In this document: positions 56,322 through 64,000 of the stretch, piece by piece
How positions within the stretch are numbered: position 1 is the first letter of the stretch
Layout of the letters: each line of letters begins with the position of its first letter
Assembly: GCF_014202075.1 (NCBI RefSeq)
Contig: NZ_JACHFZ010000001.1
Location: 186,001-250,000, forward strand
Direction of reading: 5' to 3'
Source: Brevundimonas basaltis
GTDB taxonomy: Bacteria > Pseudomonadota > Alphaproteobacteria > Caulobacterales > Caulobacteraceae
Length of the DNA: 64,000 bases
Program-made: the position numbers and the translations under genes
The notes under the pieces: generated by a model
The model's database searches: none
Told to the model about the DNA's origin: nothing
What the model saw: only the letters and a program-made list of their open reading frames with translations

Positions 56322-58721
56322 TTATCCCTGCATGGAGGGCGCTGCGCCGCAGGTATCGCAAATCCAGCCGGAGCCGCGCTGCTGGAGGGAGAAGTCACCG
56401 CAAGCGGGACAGGCGGTGGCCTGGGGGGGCGCCGCCGGAGCCTGCGGTGTCTCGCGCCTCTGGCCGAACGGCAGGACGACCAGATTGTCCGGCGCAGCCC
56501 CGCGCGCGAATCCTTTCGAGATGAATTTCGCTGCCGGCACCGTCTCGGGGACGCCGTCTCCGCCGGGGCCTCCGCCGAGGCCGTCAGCGTCAAGGCTCCC
56601 GGGATCGGCGTTGGCCAGTTCGTGCCGGTCCAGATACGACACGCCGAGTTCGCGGAAAATGTAGTCGAGGATCGATGTTGCCGAACGTATCGAGTCGTTG
56701 CCGGTGACACGACCGGCGGGCTCGAAGCGGGTGAAGACGAAGGCATCGACGAACTCGTCCAGCGGCACGCCGTACTGGAGGCCGATCGAGATCGCGATGG
56801 CGAAATTGTTCATCAGCGACCGGAAGGCTGCGCCCTCCTTGTGCATGTCGATGAAGATTTCGCCCAACTCGCCGTCATCGTATTCGCCGGTGTGGATGTA
56901 GACCTTGTGACCGCCGACCGCGGCTTTCTGGATATAGCCTTTGCGCCGGTCGGGCAGCTTGCGGCGGGCGCGGTCTCGCTCGACGACCTTTTCCACCACC
57001 CGCTCCACGGCCCGGGCCTCCGGCTCCCGGCGGCGTTCGCGCGGCGCCTCCGCTTCCGGGAGGTCCAGCCAGCGGCCCGGCGGGGCCGACCGTCGCATCA
57101 GCCGCACGGCCCGCCGTCCGGCCCGCGCGGCGTCGCCGAGGATCCGGACCGCCTGGGCTGGAGAGGCGCGCCAGTCGAGTTTGAGCGGCATGGGGTCTGG
57201 GGCGAGACTATGCGGCTCCAAGACCCCCCGCAGTCGCGCCTCGAACTCGGCGGGGTCGGCGAACAGGGGTCGCAAGGCCTCCGGCGCCTCGGGCCACTCG
57301 GAGAGGTCACCATGTCCGAAAACCCAGGCCTCGGCTTCGGCAACCGCCTCGAGCGTGAAGCCGAGGTGTATCAGCAGCGGTCCGTCACAGCCGGCCTCAA
57401 CGCCGAGGACATCCTCAAGAAAACCGGCGTCCAGCACTGGCGGACGGAAGGCGTCTTCAAGCCGCTCGACCTGGGGCAGAGCGGTCTCGACCGCCTCCAG
57501 TTCGATATCGGTCAGCCCTCGGGCGCGCAGGGCTGGGTGATCGATCCCAGGTGCTCCGGCGAGGGTGCGCCGCCCGAGAAGATGTCGTTCGGCCGAATCG
57601 ACGTCTCCGCCGCAGGCAGCGACGGCCGCTGCGAGGGACGGCCGCAATCGTTTCTCGACCTCTCCGTCGCGGCTCTCGAACACGTCCACCGCCGTCAGCG
57701 GCGTCAGACCGACGCGTAGACGGGCGTCGGCATCGTCGACGAAGAGGCTGCTCCGACCGGCGCCGGCGACGAGGGCGGCGACATCGTCGGCGAGGGCGTC
57801 GACCTCCGCCAACTCGCCGGTCAGCGCCAGATCTGCCAGGCCGCCGAGACCGAAGGACGGCGTTGCGTCGCCGCAGGCGTCCGACCACAGGGCGACGAGG
57901 GCCGACAGCGCCGCGCCGAATTGGTCGCCGGCGATCGCGTGAAGGGCCGGCAGAGAGATCATCAGGGCCGGACCGCCCGAAGCCTCGACAAGGGTTTGTG
58001 CGGTTTCTGCATCGAACGTCAGGACCAGGTCGCCGTCCACCGCCGCCTCCGCGGCGAGCAGGGCGACCGGAGCGCCCGAAGCGACGAGATCCCGATCCGC
58101 CACGGCGACCAAGACCGGAAACACCGGAGCAGGTAGAAGGCTGGCCGCGAACCGCTCACCCGCGATGGCGCGCACGATGTCGGCATCCGCGGCGCCGGCC
58201 AGGCGGGCGGCGAGGGCGGCGCGGGCGAGGGCCGGGTTCCGCGCGGGATCGGCGCAATCTGCCGATGGCCCTTCGCAACGCCTGACCGCCTCTGTGACAG
58301 CGCGCAGGGAAGCCGCTGCAGTCTCGACGGCGTTCGCCGCCAGCCGAGCGGCCCGGCGCCGAGCTATTTCTGCTTCCAGGCGCTTTCCGGCCGTCGGATC
58401 GGAGAGGTCGAGCCAACCGGGCGCGACGGAACGGGAGTCGGCGGGACAGGCGACGCCCAGCAGCAGTATCGCCGCCATTTCATCGGCCGCCGCCCCGCGG
58501 AGACCCGCTCGCCGCGCGAACGTGGCGGCCGCTTCAGACAAGGGGTCGTCGCCCGTGGCGAGCAGATTTTCGGCCTCGACCCAGTCGAGCCAGGCCTCGA
58601 GTTGGACGGCCGGCCAATTGTCGGGCGCATAGACCGTCGTGAGCCGGTCAGGGCGCTCGATCTCGCGCCGGGAGCGGCGGGCGATGGCGGCGAGCGGGGC
58701 GAAGCGGAACGGCGGGCGCAT
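56322..58721 (-). CDS. Degenerate class II ribonucleotide reductase homologue (TSCPD and zinc-ribbon protein)
   Basis: A 799-residue protein aligning by eye to adenosylcobalamin-dependent ribonucleotide reductase (NrdJ) over its C-terminal half. [20 protein letters not shown] and [17 protein letters not shown] mirror NrdJ YAVGHGSLSNAPGI and GFTDxxIxKVExALP. The TSCPD domain (about 586-700: [59 protein letters not shown]) is very well kept, and a four-Cys ribbon (Cys 771, 774, 788, 791) ends it. The N-terminal half is Ala-rich and lacks recognisable catalytic NPCGE-like and CGAMTVEGAPHL segments. It is therefore probably not a reductase; a regulatory or structural partner role is a guess. An in-frame ATG at 58775 is an alternative start. 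Confidence 0.75.
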   Translation of the reverse strand: MRPPFRFAPLAAIARRSRREIERPDRLTTVYAPDNWPAVQLEAWLDWVEAENLLATGDDPLSEAAATFARRAGLRGAAADEMAAILLLGVACPADSRSVAPGWLDLSDPTAGKRLEAEIARRRAARLAANAVETAAASLRAVTEAVRRCEGPSADCADPARNPALARAALAARLAGAADADIVRAIAGERFAASLLPAPVFPVLVAVADRDLVASGAPVALLAAEAAVDGDLVLTFDAETAQTLVEASGGPALMISLPALHAIAGDQFGAALSALVALWSDACGDATPSFGLGGLADLALTGELAEVDALADDVAALVAGAGRSSLFVDDADARLRVGLTPLTAVDVFESRDGEVEKRLRPSLAAAVAACGGDVDSAERHLLGRRTLAGAPGIDHPALRARGLTDIELEAVETALPQVERLEDAFRPPVLDAGFLEDVLGVEAGCDGPLLIHLGFTLEAVAEAEAWVFGHGDLSEWPEAPEALRPLFADPAEFEARLRGVLEPHSLAPDPMPLKLDWRASPAQAVRILGDAARAGRRAVRLMRRSAPPGRWLDLPEAEAPRERRREPEARAVERVVEKVVERDRARRKLPDRRKGYIQKAAVGGHKVYIHTGEYDDGELGEIFIDMHKEGAAFRSLMNNFAIAISIGLQYGVPLDEFVDAFVFTRFEPAGRVTGNDSIRSATSILDYIFRELGVSYLDRHELANADPGSLDADGLGGGPGGDGVPETVPAAKFISKGFARGAAPDNLVVLPFGQRRETPQAPAAPPQATACPACGDFSLQQRGSGWICDTCGAAPSMQG

Positions 58722-58919
58722 GCGGCGGTCTCGACTGGGCTGAGCTGATGCTAGCCTGCCTTTCCGCTTTGGCAATAAATCTGGCGTGCGTTGGCGGTGT
58801 TACCCCCAAGATGTTGAGTTTGGATCCGACTGCGCCGCGCTGGACGGACGGCCCCGGGGTTTCTATGATCGACCGTTGTCGCTGCCTCCCCGCGCGACCT
58901 GAATGAGTGGATTCCCAAC

Positions 58920-59312
58920 GTGCTAGGCAAGATCTTCGGCTGGACCAGCGGCGCGACCCTCGGAACCCTGTTCACCATCGCCAAGCGTGGAGAACTGGTT
59001 GGCACGGACGAGTTCGGCAATCGCTACTACCTGTCGCGCGACGCCAGCAGCTATGACGGCCGCCGCCGTCGCTGGGTGGTGTACAACGGCTACGCGGACG
59101 CCTCCAAGGTGCCGCCGGAGTGGCACGGCTGGTTGCACTACACGTTCGACGAACCTCCTACCGAGCATCCGCTGCCTCGTCGCGCCTGGGAGAAGGACCA
59201 CCTGCCCAATCTGACGGGGACTCCGATGGCGTGGCGGCCGCAGGGCTCATTGGCGGCCGAGGGCCGTCGTCCCGCCGCTACCGGCGACTACGAGGCCTGG
59301 CGTCCGGAATGA
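58920..59312 (+). CDS. NADH:ubiquinone oxidoreductase 17.2 kDa (NDUFA12) family subunit
   Basis: A 130-residue accessory subunit of respiratory complex I typical of alphaproteobacteria and mitochondria. The pattern GELVGTDEFGNRYYL, then RRRRWVVYNGYADASKVPPEWHGWLHY and the PWEKDHxPNLTGT-like AWEKDHLPNLTGTPMAW motif are diagnostic. A GTG start at 58920 is used, since no ATG lies before the conserved region. The stop overlaps the DUF2155 gene start (ATGA). Confidence 0.93.
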   Translation: MLGKIFGWTSGATLGTLFTIAKRGELVGTDEFGNRYYLSRDASSYDGRRRRWVVYNGYADASKVPPEWHGWLHYTFDEPPTEHPLPRRAWEKDHLPNLTGTPMAWRPQGSLAAEGRRPAATGDYEAWRPE

Positions 59313-59995
59313 ACCGCAAGGGCGCGATCCTCGGAAGCGTGACCGCGCTGACACTATTGGTGTCCGGCGTCGTTGTGGCGTCCTCGCTCAGCGACCTGCC
59401 GCAGGATGCGCAGCCCGCGCAGAGTCCTACGGCCGATCTGAACCGGCAGCCAACTCCGGCTCCCGCCTTGACGCCGCCGCCTCCGGAACGGCCCGTGCCG
59501 CAGGAGCCGGCCCCGGAGGCGGAGCCCGCACCGGCCAGACCCATCGCCATCACCCCGCCGGCTCCGGTGATCATCGTCGCCGAGGAGCCGGAGAAGAACG
59601 ACGACGAGGATAGCGAGGAGGCGGAAGCGCCCGTCGCCGCGTCGACCGAACCGGCCCCGCCCCCCGGGCGCCGGCAGCGTCGGCGGGTCGCCATCGTCGA
59701 GGCTGTTGACAAGATAACCGCCGAAAGGATGCGGTTCGAGGTCGAGGTCGGCGGCCGGCCGGTGCGCTTCCAGAAGACGCTAATCTTCACCGCCCGTGCC
59801 TGCGAGGTGTCCGCCTCTGACGAAGTGGTTCAGGATTCCATCGCCTATCTCGAAGTCGATATTCAGCCACGCGGGGTTCTGCAGCCCTCCGGGCCGCGTC
59901 AGATTTTCCGCGGATGGATGTTTGCATCGGCGCCGGCAGTCAACGCCCTCGAGCACCCGATCTATGACGCCTGGGTTGTCGGCTGCAGGGCGTAG
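59309..59995 (+). CDS. DUF2155 domain exported protein
   Basis: A 228-residue protein with an N-terminal membrane anchor or signal ([21 protein letters not shown]), a long Pro/Glu/Ala-rich acidic linker (about residues 30-125) and a C-terminal DUF2155 domain: [68 protein letters not shown]. The two Cys in the domain may pair. The family is alphaproteobacterial, usually near aat and NDUFA12 as here, and of unknown function. Its final 34 bp overlap the 3' end of the convergent aat gene. Confidence 0.9.
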   Translation: MNRKGAILGSVTALTLLVSGVVVASSLSDLPQDAQPAQSPTADLNRQPTPAPALTPPPPERPVPQEPAPEAEPAPARPIAITPPAPVIIVAEEPEKNDDEDSEEAEAPVAASTEPAPPPGRRQRRRVAIVEAVDKITAERMRFEVEVGGRPVRFQKTLIFTARACEVSASDEVVQDSIAYLEVDIQPRGVLQPSGPRQIFRGWMFASAPAVNALEHPIYDAWVVGCRA

Positions 59996-60657
59996 GCGAC
60001 GGCATCCGGCCCGCTTATCGGCTCCAGCAACGAAATCGCGTCAGGGCGCTGCGAGCGTACGATCTTGAGCGTTCGCAGATAGGCCGCCTGCGGGACCTCT
60101 ACGGCCCCGAACTGGCTCAAATGGGCGGTGAGGAACTGGGCGTCGAGCAGCCGCCATCCGCCGCGCTTGAGCCGGGCCACAAGATGCACCAGCGCCACCT
60201 TTGAGGCGTCGCGCTCGCGGCTGAACATGCTCTCGCCGAAGAAGGCGCCGCCCAAGGTGACGCCGTAGAGGCCGCCGACGAGCCGTTCGTCGCGCCAGCA
60301 CTCGACGGAATGGGCGTGGCCGCGGGCGTGGAGCTCCGTGTAAAGGCGGCGGATCGGTCCGTTGATCCAACTGTCCTCGCGTCCCGGGCCGAGGGCGGCG
60401 CAGGCGTCCAGTACGGCCGCGAAGGCGGTGTCGACCCGAACTTGGAAGGCCTCACTTCGCACCGTCCGCGCGAGGCGTCCGGGGATCCGGAAGCCATCCA
60501 GGGGGATGACGCCGCGATGCTCCGGTTCGACGAGGAAGACGCGGGGATCGTCGCGGCCTTCGCCCATCGGGAAGACGCCGCAGGCGTAGCATTCGAGCAG
60601 TTCGTCAGGACCGAAACCGCCGAAGGGACCACGGGCGCTGAAGCCGGGTTCGTCCAC
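59962..60657 (-). CDS. aat: Leucyl/phenylalanyl-tRNA-protein transferase
   Basis: Aat adds Leu or Phe from tRNA to proteins with N-terminal Lys or Arg, marking them for ClpAP degradation. The 231-residue protein has [16 protein letters not shown] near the N-terminus, the [24 protein letters not shown] signature near residue 96, [21 protein letters not shown], and [14 protein letters not shown]. It is the last gene of the aroQ-accB-accC-aat run and overlaps the convergent DUF2155 gene by 34 bp. Confidence 0.96.
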   Translation of the reverse strand: MDEPGFSARGPFGGFGPDELLECYACGVFPMGEGRDDPRVFLVEPEHRGVIPLDGFRIPGRLARTVRSEAFQVRVDTAFAAVLDACAALGPGREDSWINGPIRRLYTELHARGHAHSVECWRDERLVGGLYGVTLGGAFFGESMFSRERDASKVALVHLVARLKRGGWRLLDAQFLTAHLSQFGAVEVPQAAYLRTLKIVRSQRPDAISLLEPISGPDAVAYALQPTTQAS

Positions 60658-60662
60658 CGGAT

Positions 60663-62015
60663 CTAGGCGTCGCCTTTCTGACGCTTCGCCCAGTTCTCCA
60701 GCCAGTGGATGTCATAGTCGCCGGACAGGATGTCGGGCTCCTGCAACAGCTTCTGGAACAGGGGGATGGTGGTGTCGATGCCGCCGACGACCATCTCGCC
60801 CAGCGAACGCTTCAAGCGGGCGATGCACTCCTCGCGGTCGCGACCATGCACGATCAGCTTGCCGATCAGGCTGTCGTAATAGGGGGGGATCGAATAGCCG
60901 GCGTAGATGGCGCTATCGAGCCGGACGCCGAGGCCGCCCGGGGCGTGGAAATCGTTCACCGTGCCCGGCGAGGGGGTGAAGGTCTCGGGGTTCTCGGCAT
61001 TGATGCGGCACTCGATGGCGTGGCCCTGGAACTTCACGTCGTCCTGGCTGAACGACAGGGGCAGGCCGGCGGCGATGCGGATCTGCTCGCGCACCAGATC
61101 GACGCCGGTGATCATCTCCGTGACCGGATGCTCGACCTGCAAGCGGGTGTTCATCTCGATGAAGAAGAATTCGCCGTCTTCCCAGAGGAATTCGATGGTG
61201 CCGACACCGAGGTAGCCGATCTTGCCGATGGCCTCGTTGACGGTGTGGCCGATCTGGGCGCGCTCCTTGGCCGACAGGGCGGGCGAGGGGGCCTCTTCCA
61301 GGATTTTTTGGTGGCGGCGCTGCAGCGAGCAGTCCCGCTCGCCGAGGTGGACGACGTTGCCGTGGCTGTCAGCGATGACCTGAAGCTCGATGTGGCGCGG
61401 CTTCTGAAGGTAGCGCTCCATGTAGACGGCGCCGTTGCCGAAGGCCGCCTGGGCCTCCGATTGCGCGGTCTGGACGGCCTCGACCAGATCGTCGGCGGTC
61501 AGGGCGACCTTCATGCCGCGCCCGCCGCCGCCGGCGGCGGCCTTGACGATCAGCGGGAAGCCAATGGTCTTCGACGCCTTGATGGCGGCATCGATGGTTT
61601 CCACCTCGCCCGCGGAGCCGGGCACGCACGGAATACCGGCCTCGAGCACGGTCTGTTTGGCGGTGATCTTGTCGCCCATGACCCGGATGTGCTCGGGCTT
61701 GGGCCCGATGAAGGTCATGCCGTGGGCTTCGACGATTTCGGCGAAGCGGGCGTTCTCGGAGAGGAAGCCGTAGCCGGGGTGGATGGCCTGGGCGCCCGTG
61801 ATCTCGGCCGCAGCGATGATCGAGGGGATGTTCAGATAGGACTTGGCCGCGGGCGCGGGCCCGATGCAGACGCTCTCGTCGGCCAGCCGCACCCACATGG
61901 CGCCCCGGTCGGCTTCGGAGTGCACGGCGACGGTGGAGATGCCCATCTCCTTGCAGGCGCGATGGATCCGCAGGGCGATCTCGCCGCGGTTGGCGATGAG
62001 GACTTTCGTGAACAC
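60663..62015 (-). CDS. accC: Biotin carboxylase subunit of acetyl-CoA carboxylase
   Basis: AccC carboxylates the biotin on AccB using bicarbonate and ATP, starting fatty acid synthesis. The 450-residue ATP-grasp enzyme is full length: [23 protein letters not shown] at the N-terminus, [12 protein letters not shown], the Gly-rich [13 protein letters not shown] near residue 165, [43 protein letters not shown] with metal Glu/Asn and catalytic Arg, and INAENP. It follows accB after 4 bp, and aat begins 5 bp after it. Confidence 0.98.
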   Translation of the reverse strand: MFTKVLIANRGEIALRIHRACKEMGISTVAVHSEADRGAMWVRLADESVCIGPAPAAKSYLNIPSIIAAAEITGAQAIHPGYGFLSENARFAEIVEAHGMTFIGPKPEHIRVMGDKITAKQTVLEAGIPCVPGSAGEVETIDAAIKASKTIGFPLIVKAAAGGGGRGMKVALTADDLVEAVQTAQSEAQAAFGNGAVYMERYLQKPRHIELQVIADSHGNVVHLGERDCSLQRRHQKILEEAPSPALSAKERAQIGHTVNEAIGKIGYLGVGTIEFLWEDGEFFFIEMNTRLQVEHPVTEMITGVDLVREQIRIAAGLPLSFSQDDVKFQGHAIECRINAENPETFTPSPGTVNDFHAPGGLGVRLDSAIYAGYSIPPYYDSLIGKLIVHGRDREECIARLKRSLGEMVVGGIDTTIPLFQKLLQEPDILSGDYDIHWLENWAKRQKGDA

Positions 62016-62019
62016 CGGA

Positions 62020-62532
62020 TCAGGCCTCGAGAAGGACGAGCGGCTCGCCGAATTCGACCGGCTGGGCGTCGCCGACCAGCACCTCGACCACGACTCCGTC
62101 GCGCGGCGACTGGATCGGGTTCATCGTCTTCATGGCCTCGACGATCAGCAGGGTCTGGCCCTTCTTGACCTTGTCGCCGGGCTGGCAGAACGGCGGCGCC
62201 TCGGGCGAGGCCTGGAGATAGGCGGTGCCGACCATCGGCGACTTCACCTCTTCACCCGATCGGGCGACGATGGTGGCGGGGTCGGAGGGCATGGAGGCCG
62301 GAGCCGCAGCGGCGGCGGGCGCGGCCGGCTGGACCGCCGCCGCGGGCGCCGGGGCGTACTGGACCGGCGCGGCAACGGTGACCTCGCGGGCGACGCGGAT
62401 CTTCAGATCGCCGCGCTCGACCTCGATCTCGGTCAGATCGGTGTCGTTCAGGATGTCGGCGAGGCCGCGCACCAGGGCGGTGTCGATCTCGTCATTCTTG
62501 AGCTTGGGCGCGGGCGTCTTGGAGTCGGCCAT
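62020..62532 (-). CDS. accB: Biotin carboxyl carrier protein of acetyl-CoA carboxylase
   Basis: The 170-residue carrier has an N-terminal helical part, a Pro/Ala-rich flexible linker (about residues 60-90) and a C-terminal biotinyl domain with the EAMKTMNPI motif, where Lys in AMKTM (near residue 133) is biotinylated. It is coupled to accC downstream and follows aroQ by 19 bp. Confidence 0.97.
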   Translation of the reverse strand: MADSKTPAPKLKNDEIDTALVRGLADILNDTDLTEIEVERGDLKIRVAREVTVAAPVQYAPAPAAAVQPAAPAAAAAPASMPSDPATIVARSGEEVKSPMVGTAYLQASPEAPPFCQPGDKVKKGQTLLIVEAMKTMNPIQSPRDGVVVEVLVGDAQPVEFGEPLVLLEA

Positions 62533-62551
62533 GGGAGCCTCTTGTTACCTT

Positions 62552-63019
62552 CTAAACCGAACGGTCGGCGGCGGCGCGATGTTCCTGCGCCAGCCGCAGA
62601 GCGGCCTTGACGGCCAGTTCGTAGCTGAAAGGGCCGAAGCCCGAAACCACGCCGGCGGCGACCGGCGATACATAGGAGCGGTGGCGGAAGCGTTCGCGGG
62701 CCGCCGGGTTGGAGAGGTGGCACTCCACAATGGGAATCGTCAGGGTCTTGAGAGCGTCGAGCAGGGCCACGGAGGTGTGGCCGTAGCCGGCGGGGTTGAT
62801 GACCAGGGCCGAGGCCGTGTCGCGCGCCTCCTGGACCCAGTCGATCAGCTGGCCCTCGTGATTGGTCTGGCGGAAGACAACGCACGCGCCATCGGCGGCG
62901 CCTTCGCACAGCGCCTGGACGTCATCGAGGGTTTCGCGCCCGTAGATGTCCGGCTCGCGCACCCCAAGCAGGTTGAGGTTCGGGCCGTTCAGGACGTAGA
63001 GGACGGGGGTTTCGGGCAT
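62552..63019 (-). CDS. aroQ: 3-dehydroquinate dehydratase, type II
   Basis: Dehydrates 3-dehydroquinate to 3-dehydroshikimate, the third shikimate step. The 155-residue type II enzyme shows [18 protein letters not shown] with the catalytic Tyr, [30 protein letters not shown], and [21 protein letters not shown] with the catalytic His. It heads an operon with accB and accC, a common alphaproteobacterial arrangement. thiS is divergent with 101 bp between starts. Confidence 0.96.
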   Translation of the reverse strand: MPETPVLYVLNGPNLNLLGVREPDIYGRETLDDVQALCEGAADGACVVFRQTNHEGQLIDWVQEARDTASALVINPAGYGHTSVALLDALKTLTIPIVECHLSNPAARERFRHRSYVSPVAAGVVSGFGPFSYELAVKAALRLAQEHRAAADRSV

Positions 63020-63120
63020 TCGCTCGAGGTTATGACATCCGGCCGCGCGGAATCGGAGCGGCCTTTTAGCTGAGGCTTGGCGGTAATCAAACCGTCCGCC
63101 GGAGAGATTGACGTAGCGTC

Positions 63121-63318
63121 ATGCGTATTCAGGTCAATGGCGAACCCCGGGTGGTTGCGGCGGCGACGGTTCTGGCCCTGGTCGAGGAACTGGGTCTCGA
63201 CGTGCGCAAGGTGGCGGTCGAGCGCAATCTGGAGATCGTGCCCCGGTCGCTGCACGCCGGGACCCCGATCGCCGATGGAGACCGGATCGAGGTGGTCCAG
63301 TTCGTCGGCGGGGGCTAA
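63121..63318 (+). CDS. thiS: Sulfur carrier protein ThiS
   Basis: A 65-residue ubiquitin-fold protein whose C-terminal Gly-Gly is adenylated and converted to thiocarboxylate to donate sulfur for the thiazole ring of thiamine. The sequence [25 protein letters not shown] and the terminal [12 protein letters not shown] fit the family. thiG starts 9 bp after the stop. No thi-box (TPP riboswitch) sequence was recognised in the 101 bp upstream. Confidence 0.95.
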   Translation: MRIQVNGEPRVVAAATVLALVEELGLDVRKVAVERNLEIVPRSLHAGTPIADGDRIEVVQFVGGG

Positions 63319-63327
63319 GAGGCGCGC

Positions 63328-64000
63328 ATGACTGACGCACAAGACACCTGGACCGTCGCCGGACGGACGTTCAGCAGCCGGCTGATCGTCGGCACCGGCA
63401 AATACGCGGACTACGCCCAGAACGCTGCGGCGGCCGAGGCGGCGGGGGCCGAGATCGTCACCGTGGCCCTCCGCCGGGTGAACCTGAGCGATCCGACGCA
63501 GCCGATGCTGGTCGACCACGTGAAGCCGGAACGGTTCACCTTCCTGCCCAATACGGCCGGCTGTTTCACCGGCGAGGACGCGGTCCGGACCCTGCGGCTG
63601 GCGCGCGAGGCGGGCGGCTGGGGTCTGGTCAAGCTGGAGGTGCTGTCGGACACGGCGCATCTGTATCCGGACATGGTCGAGACGCTCAGGGCGCTGGACC
63701 TGCTGGTCAAGGACGGCTTCGACGTCATGGTCTACTGCACCGACGACGTGGTGATGGCGAAGCGGCTGGAGGAGGCGGGGGCCGCGGCCATCATGCCGGC
63801 GGCGGCGCCGATCGGCTCGGGCCTAGGCATCCAGAACCGGGTCAACATCCGGCTGATCGTCGAACAGGCGAAGGTGCCGGTGCTGGTCGACGCGGGGGTG
63901 GGGACGGCGTCGGACGCCACCATCGCCATGGAGCTGGGCTGCGACGCGGTGCTGATGAACACGGCCATCGCCGGGGCGAAGGATCCGATCCGGATGGCCC
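63328..64000 (+). CDS. thiG: Thiazole synthase ThiG, 3' end outside the window
   Basis: ThiG forms the thiazole phosphate of thiamine from deoxyxylulose 5-phosphate, dehydroglycine and ThiS thiocarboxylate. The first 224 residues are visible and open to the window edge. Landmarks are [59 protein letters not shown] with the Schiff-base Lys, [15 protein letters not shown], and [20 protein letters not shown]. It begins 9 bp after thiS. About 30-40 residues are missing compared with the usual length. Confidence 0.95.
   Translation, partial: MTDAQDTWTVAGRTFSSRLIVGTGKYADYAQNAAAAEAAGAEIVTVALRRVNLSDPTQPMLVDHVKPERFTFLPNTAGCFTGEDAVRTLRLAREAGGWGLVKLEVLSDTAHLYPDMVETLRALDLLVKDGFDVMVYCTDDVVMAKRLEEAGAAAIMPAAAPIGSGLGIQNRVNIRLIVEQAKVPVLVDAGVGTASDATIAMELGCDAVLMNTAIAGAKDPIRMA

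Noticed and set aside
63020-63120. TPP riboswitch upstream of thiS
   Set aside because: No thi-box core such as CTGAGA was found, and 101 bp between divergent starts leaves little room.

Overview
The window is GC-rich, densely packed alphaproteobacterial chromosome. The order Caulobacterales, probably a Brevundimonas-like member of Caulobacteraceae, is inferred from a TipN-type polarity protein, MipZ, HdaA, an NDUFA12-type complex I subunit and the DUF2155 and DUF3126 families together. No rRNA, tRNA, transposase, integrase or CRISPR array was seen. Most genes are housekeeping. Many neighbours overlap start-to-stop (ATGA or GTGA), and several convergent pairs share the bases of their stop codons.

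Layout. 1-5.9 kb: the end of the rod-shape operon (mrdA, rodA), a small DUF protein, a heptamer inverted repeat, prolyl aminopeptidase, DUF423 and an MFS transporter. 5.9-14.3 kb: tipN, a small membrane protein, an HKD phospholipase facing an EEP-family phosphatase/nuclease, the lemA/TPM/TPM cassette and folD. 14.4-18.2 kb: a secreted five-repeat PPC protein, type II IPP isomerase, and a frameshifted PPC paralogue. 18.2-23.6 kb: a complete four-enzyme histidine utilisation locus (hutH and hutU leftward, hutG and hutI rightward). 23.6-28.9 kb: nitroreductase, Nudix, cysE, DUF3126, a Lys/Ala/Pro-rich protein, prmA, a SUKH protein and a membrane protein. 28.9-29.9 kb: a gene-free stretch with inverted repeats. 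29.9-32.8 kb: aromatic amino acid genes (class II DAHP synthase, ACT-less prephenate dehydratase, chorismate mutase) with a candidate Phe/Tyr leader peptide and RNA hairpins. 32.8-45.5 kb: DUF305, panC, a SPOR lipoprotein, mipZ, a J-domain protein, topA-dprA-plsY, an amidase, and ruvX-AEC transporter-pyrB-pyrC'. 45.6-54.8 kb: a lipoprotein, gatCAB, a small DUF protein, a membrane protein facing an ATP-grasp enzyme, hdaA and aspS. 54.8-64 kb: two secreted pentapeptide proteins, a degenerate class II ribonucleotide reductase homologue, NDUFA12, DUF2155, aroQ-accB-accC-aat, and thiS-thiG (cut by the window end).

The most interesting points are: (1) a 30-codon ORF ending in a Tyr/Phe-rich run whose stop codon lies inside a strong hairpin, upstream of chorismate mutase, which looks like an aromatic attenuator; (2) a full-length homologue of adenosylcobalamin-dependent ribonucleotide reductase that keeps its TSCPD and zinc-ribbon C-terminus but has lost catalytic motifs; (3) two further cases of lost metal ligands in hydrolase families, the pseudo-dihydroorotase beside pyrB and the GGNN motif of HutG; and (4) a hut divergent control region only about 25 bp long.
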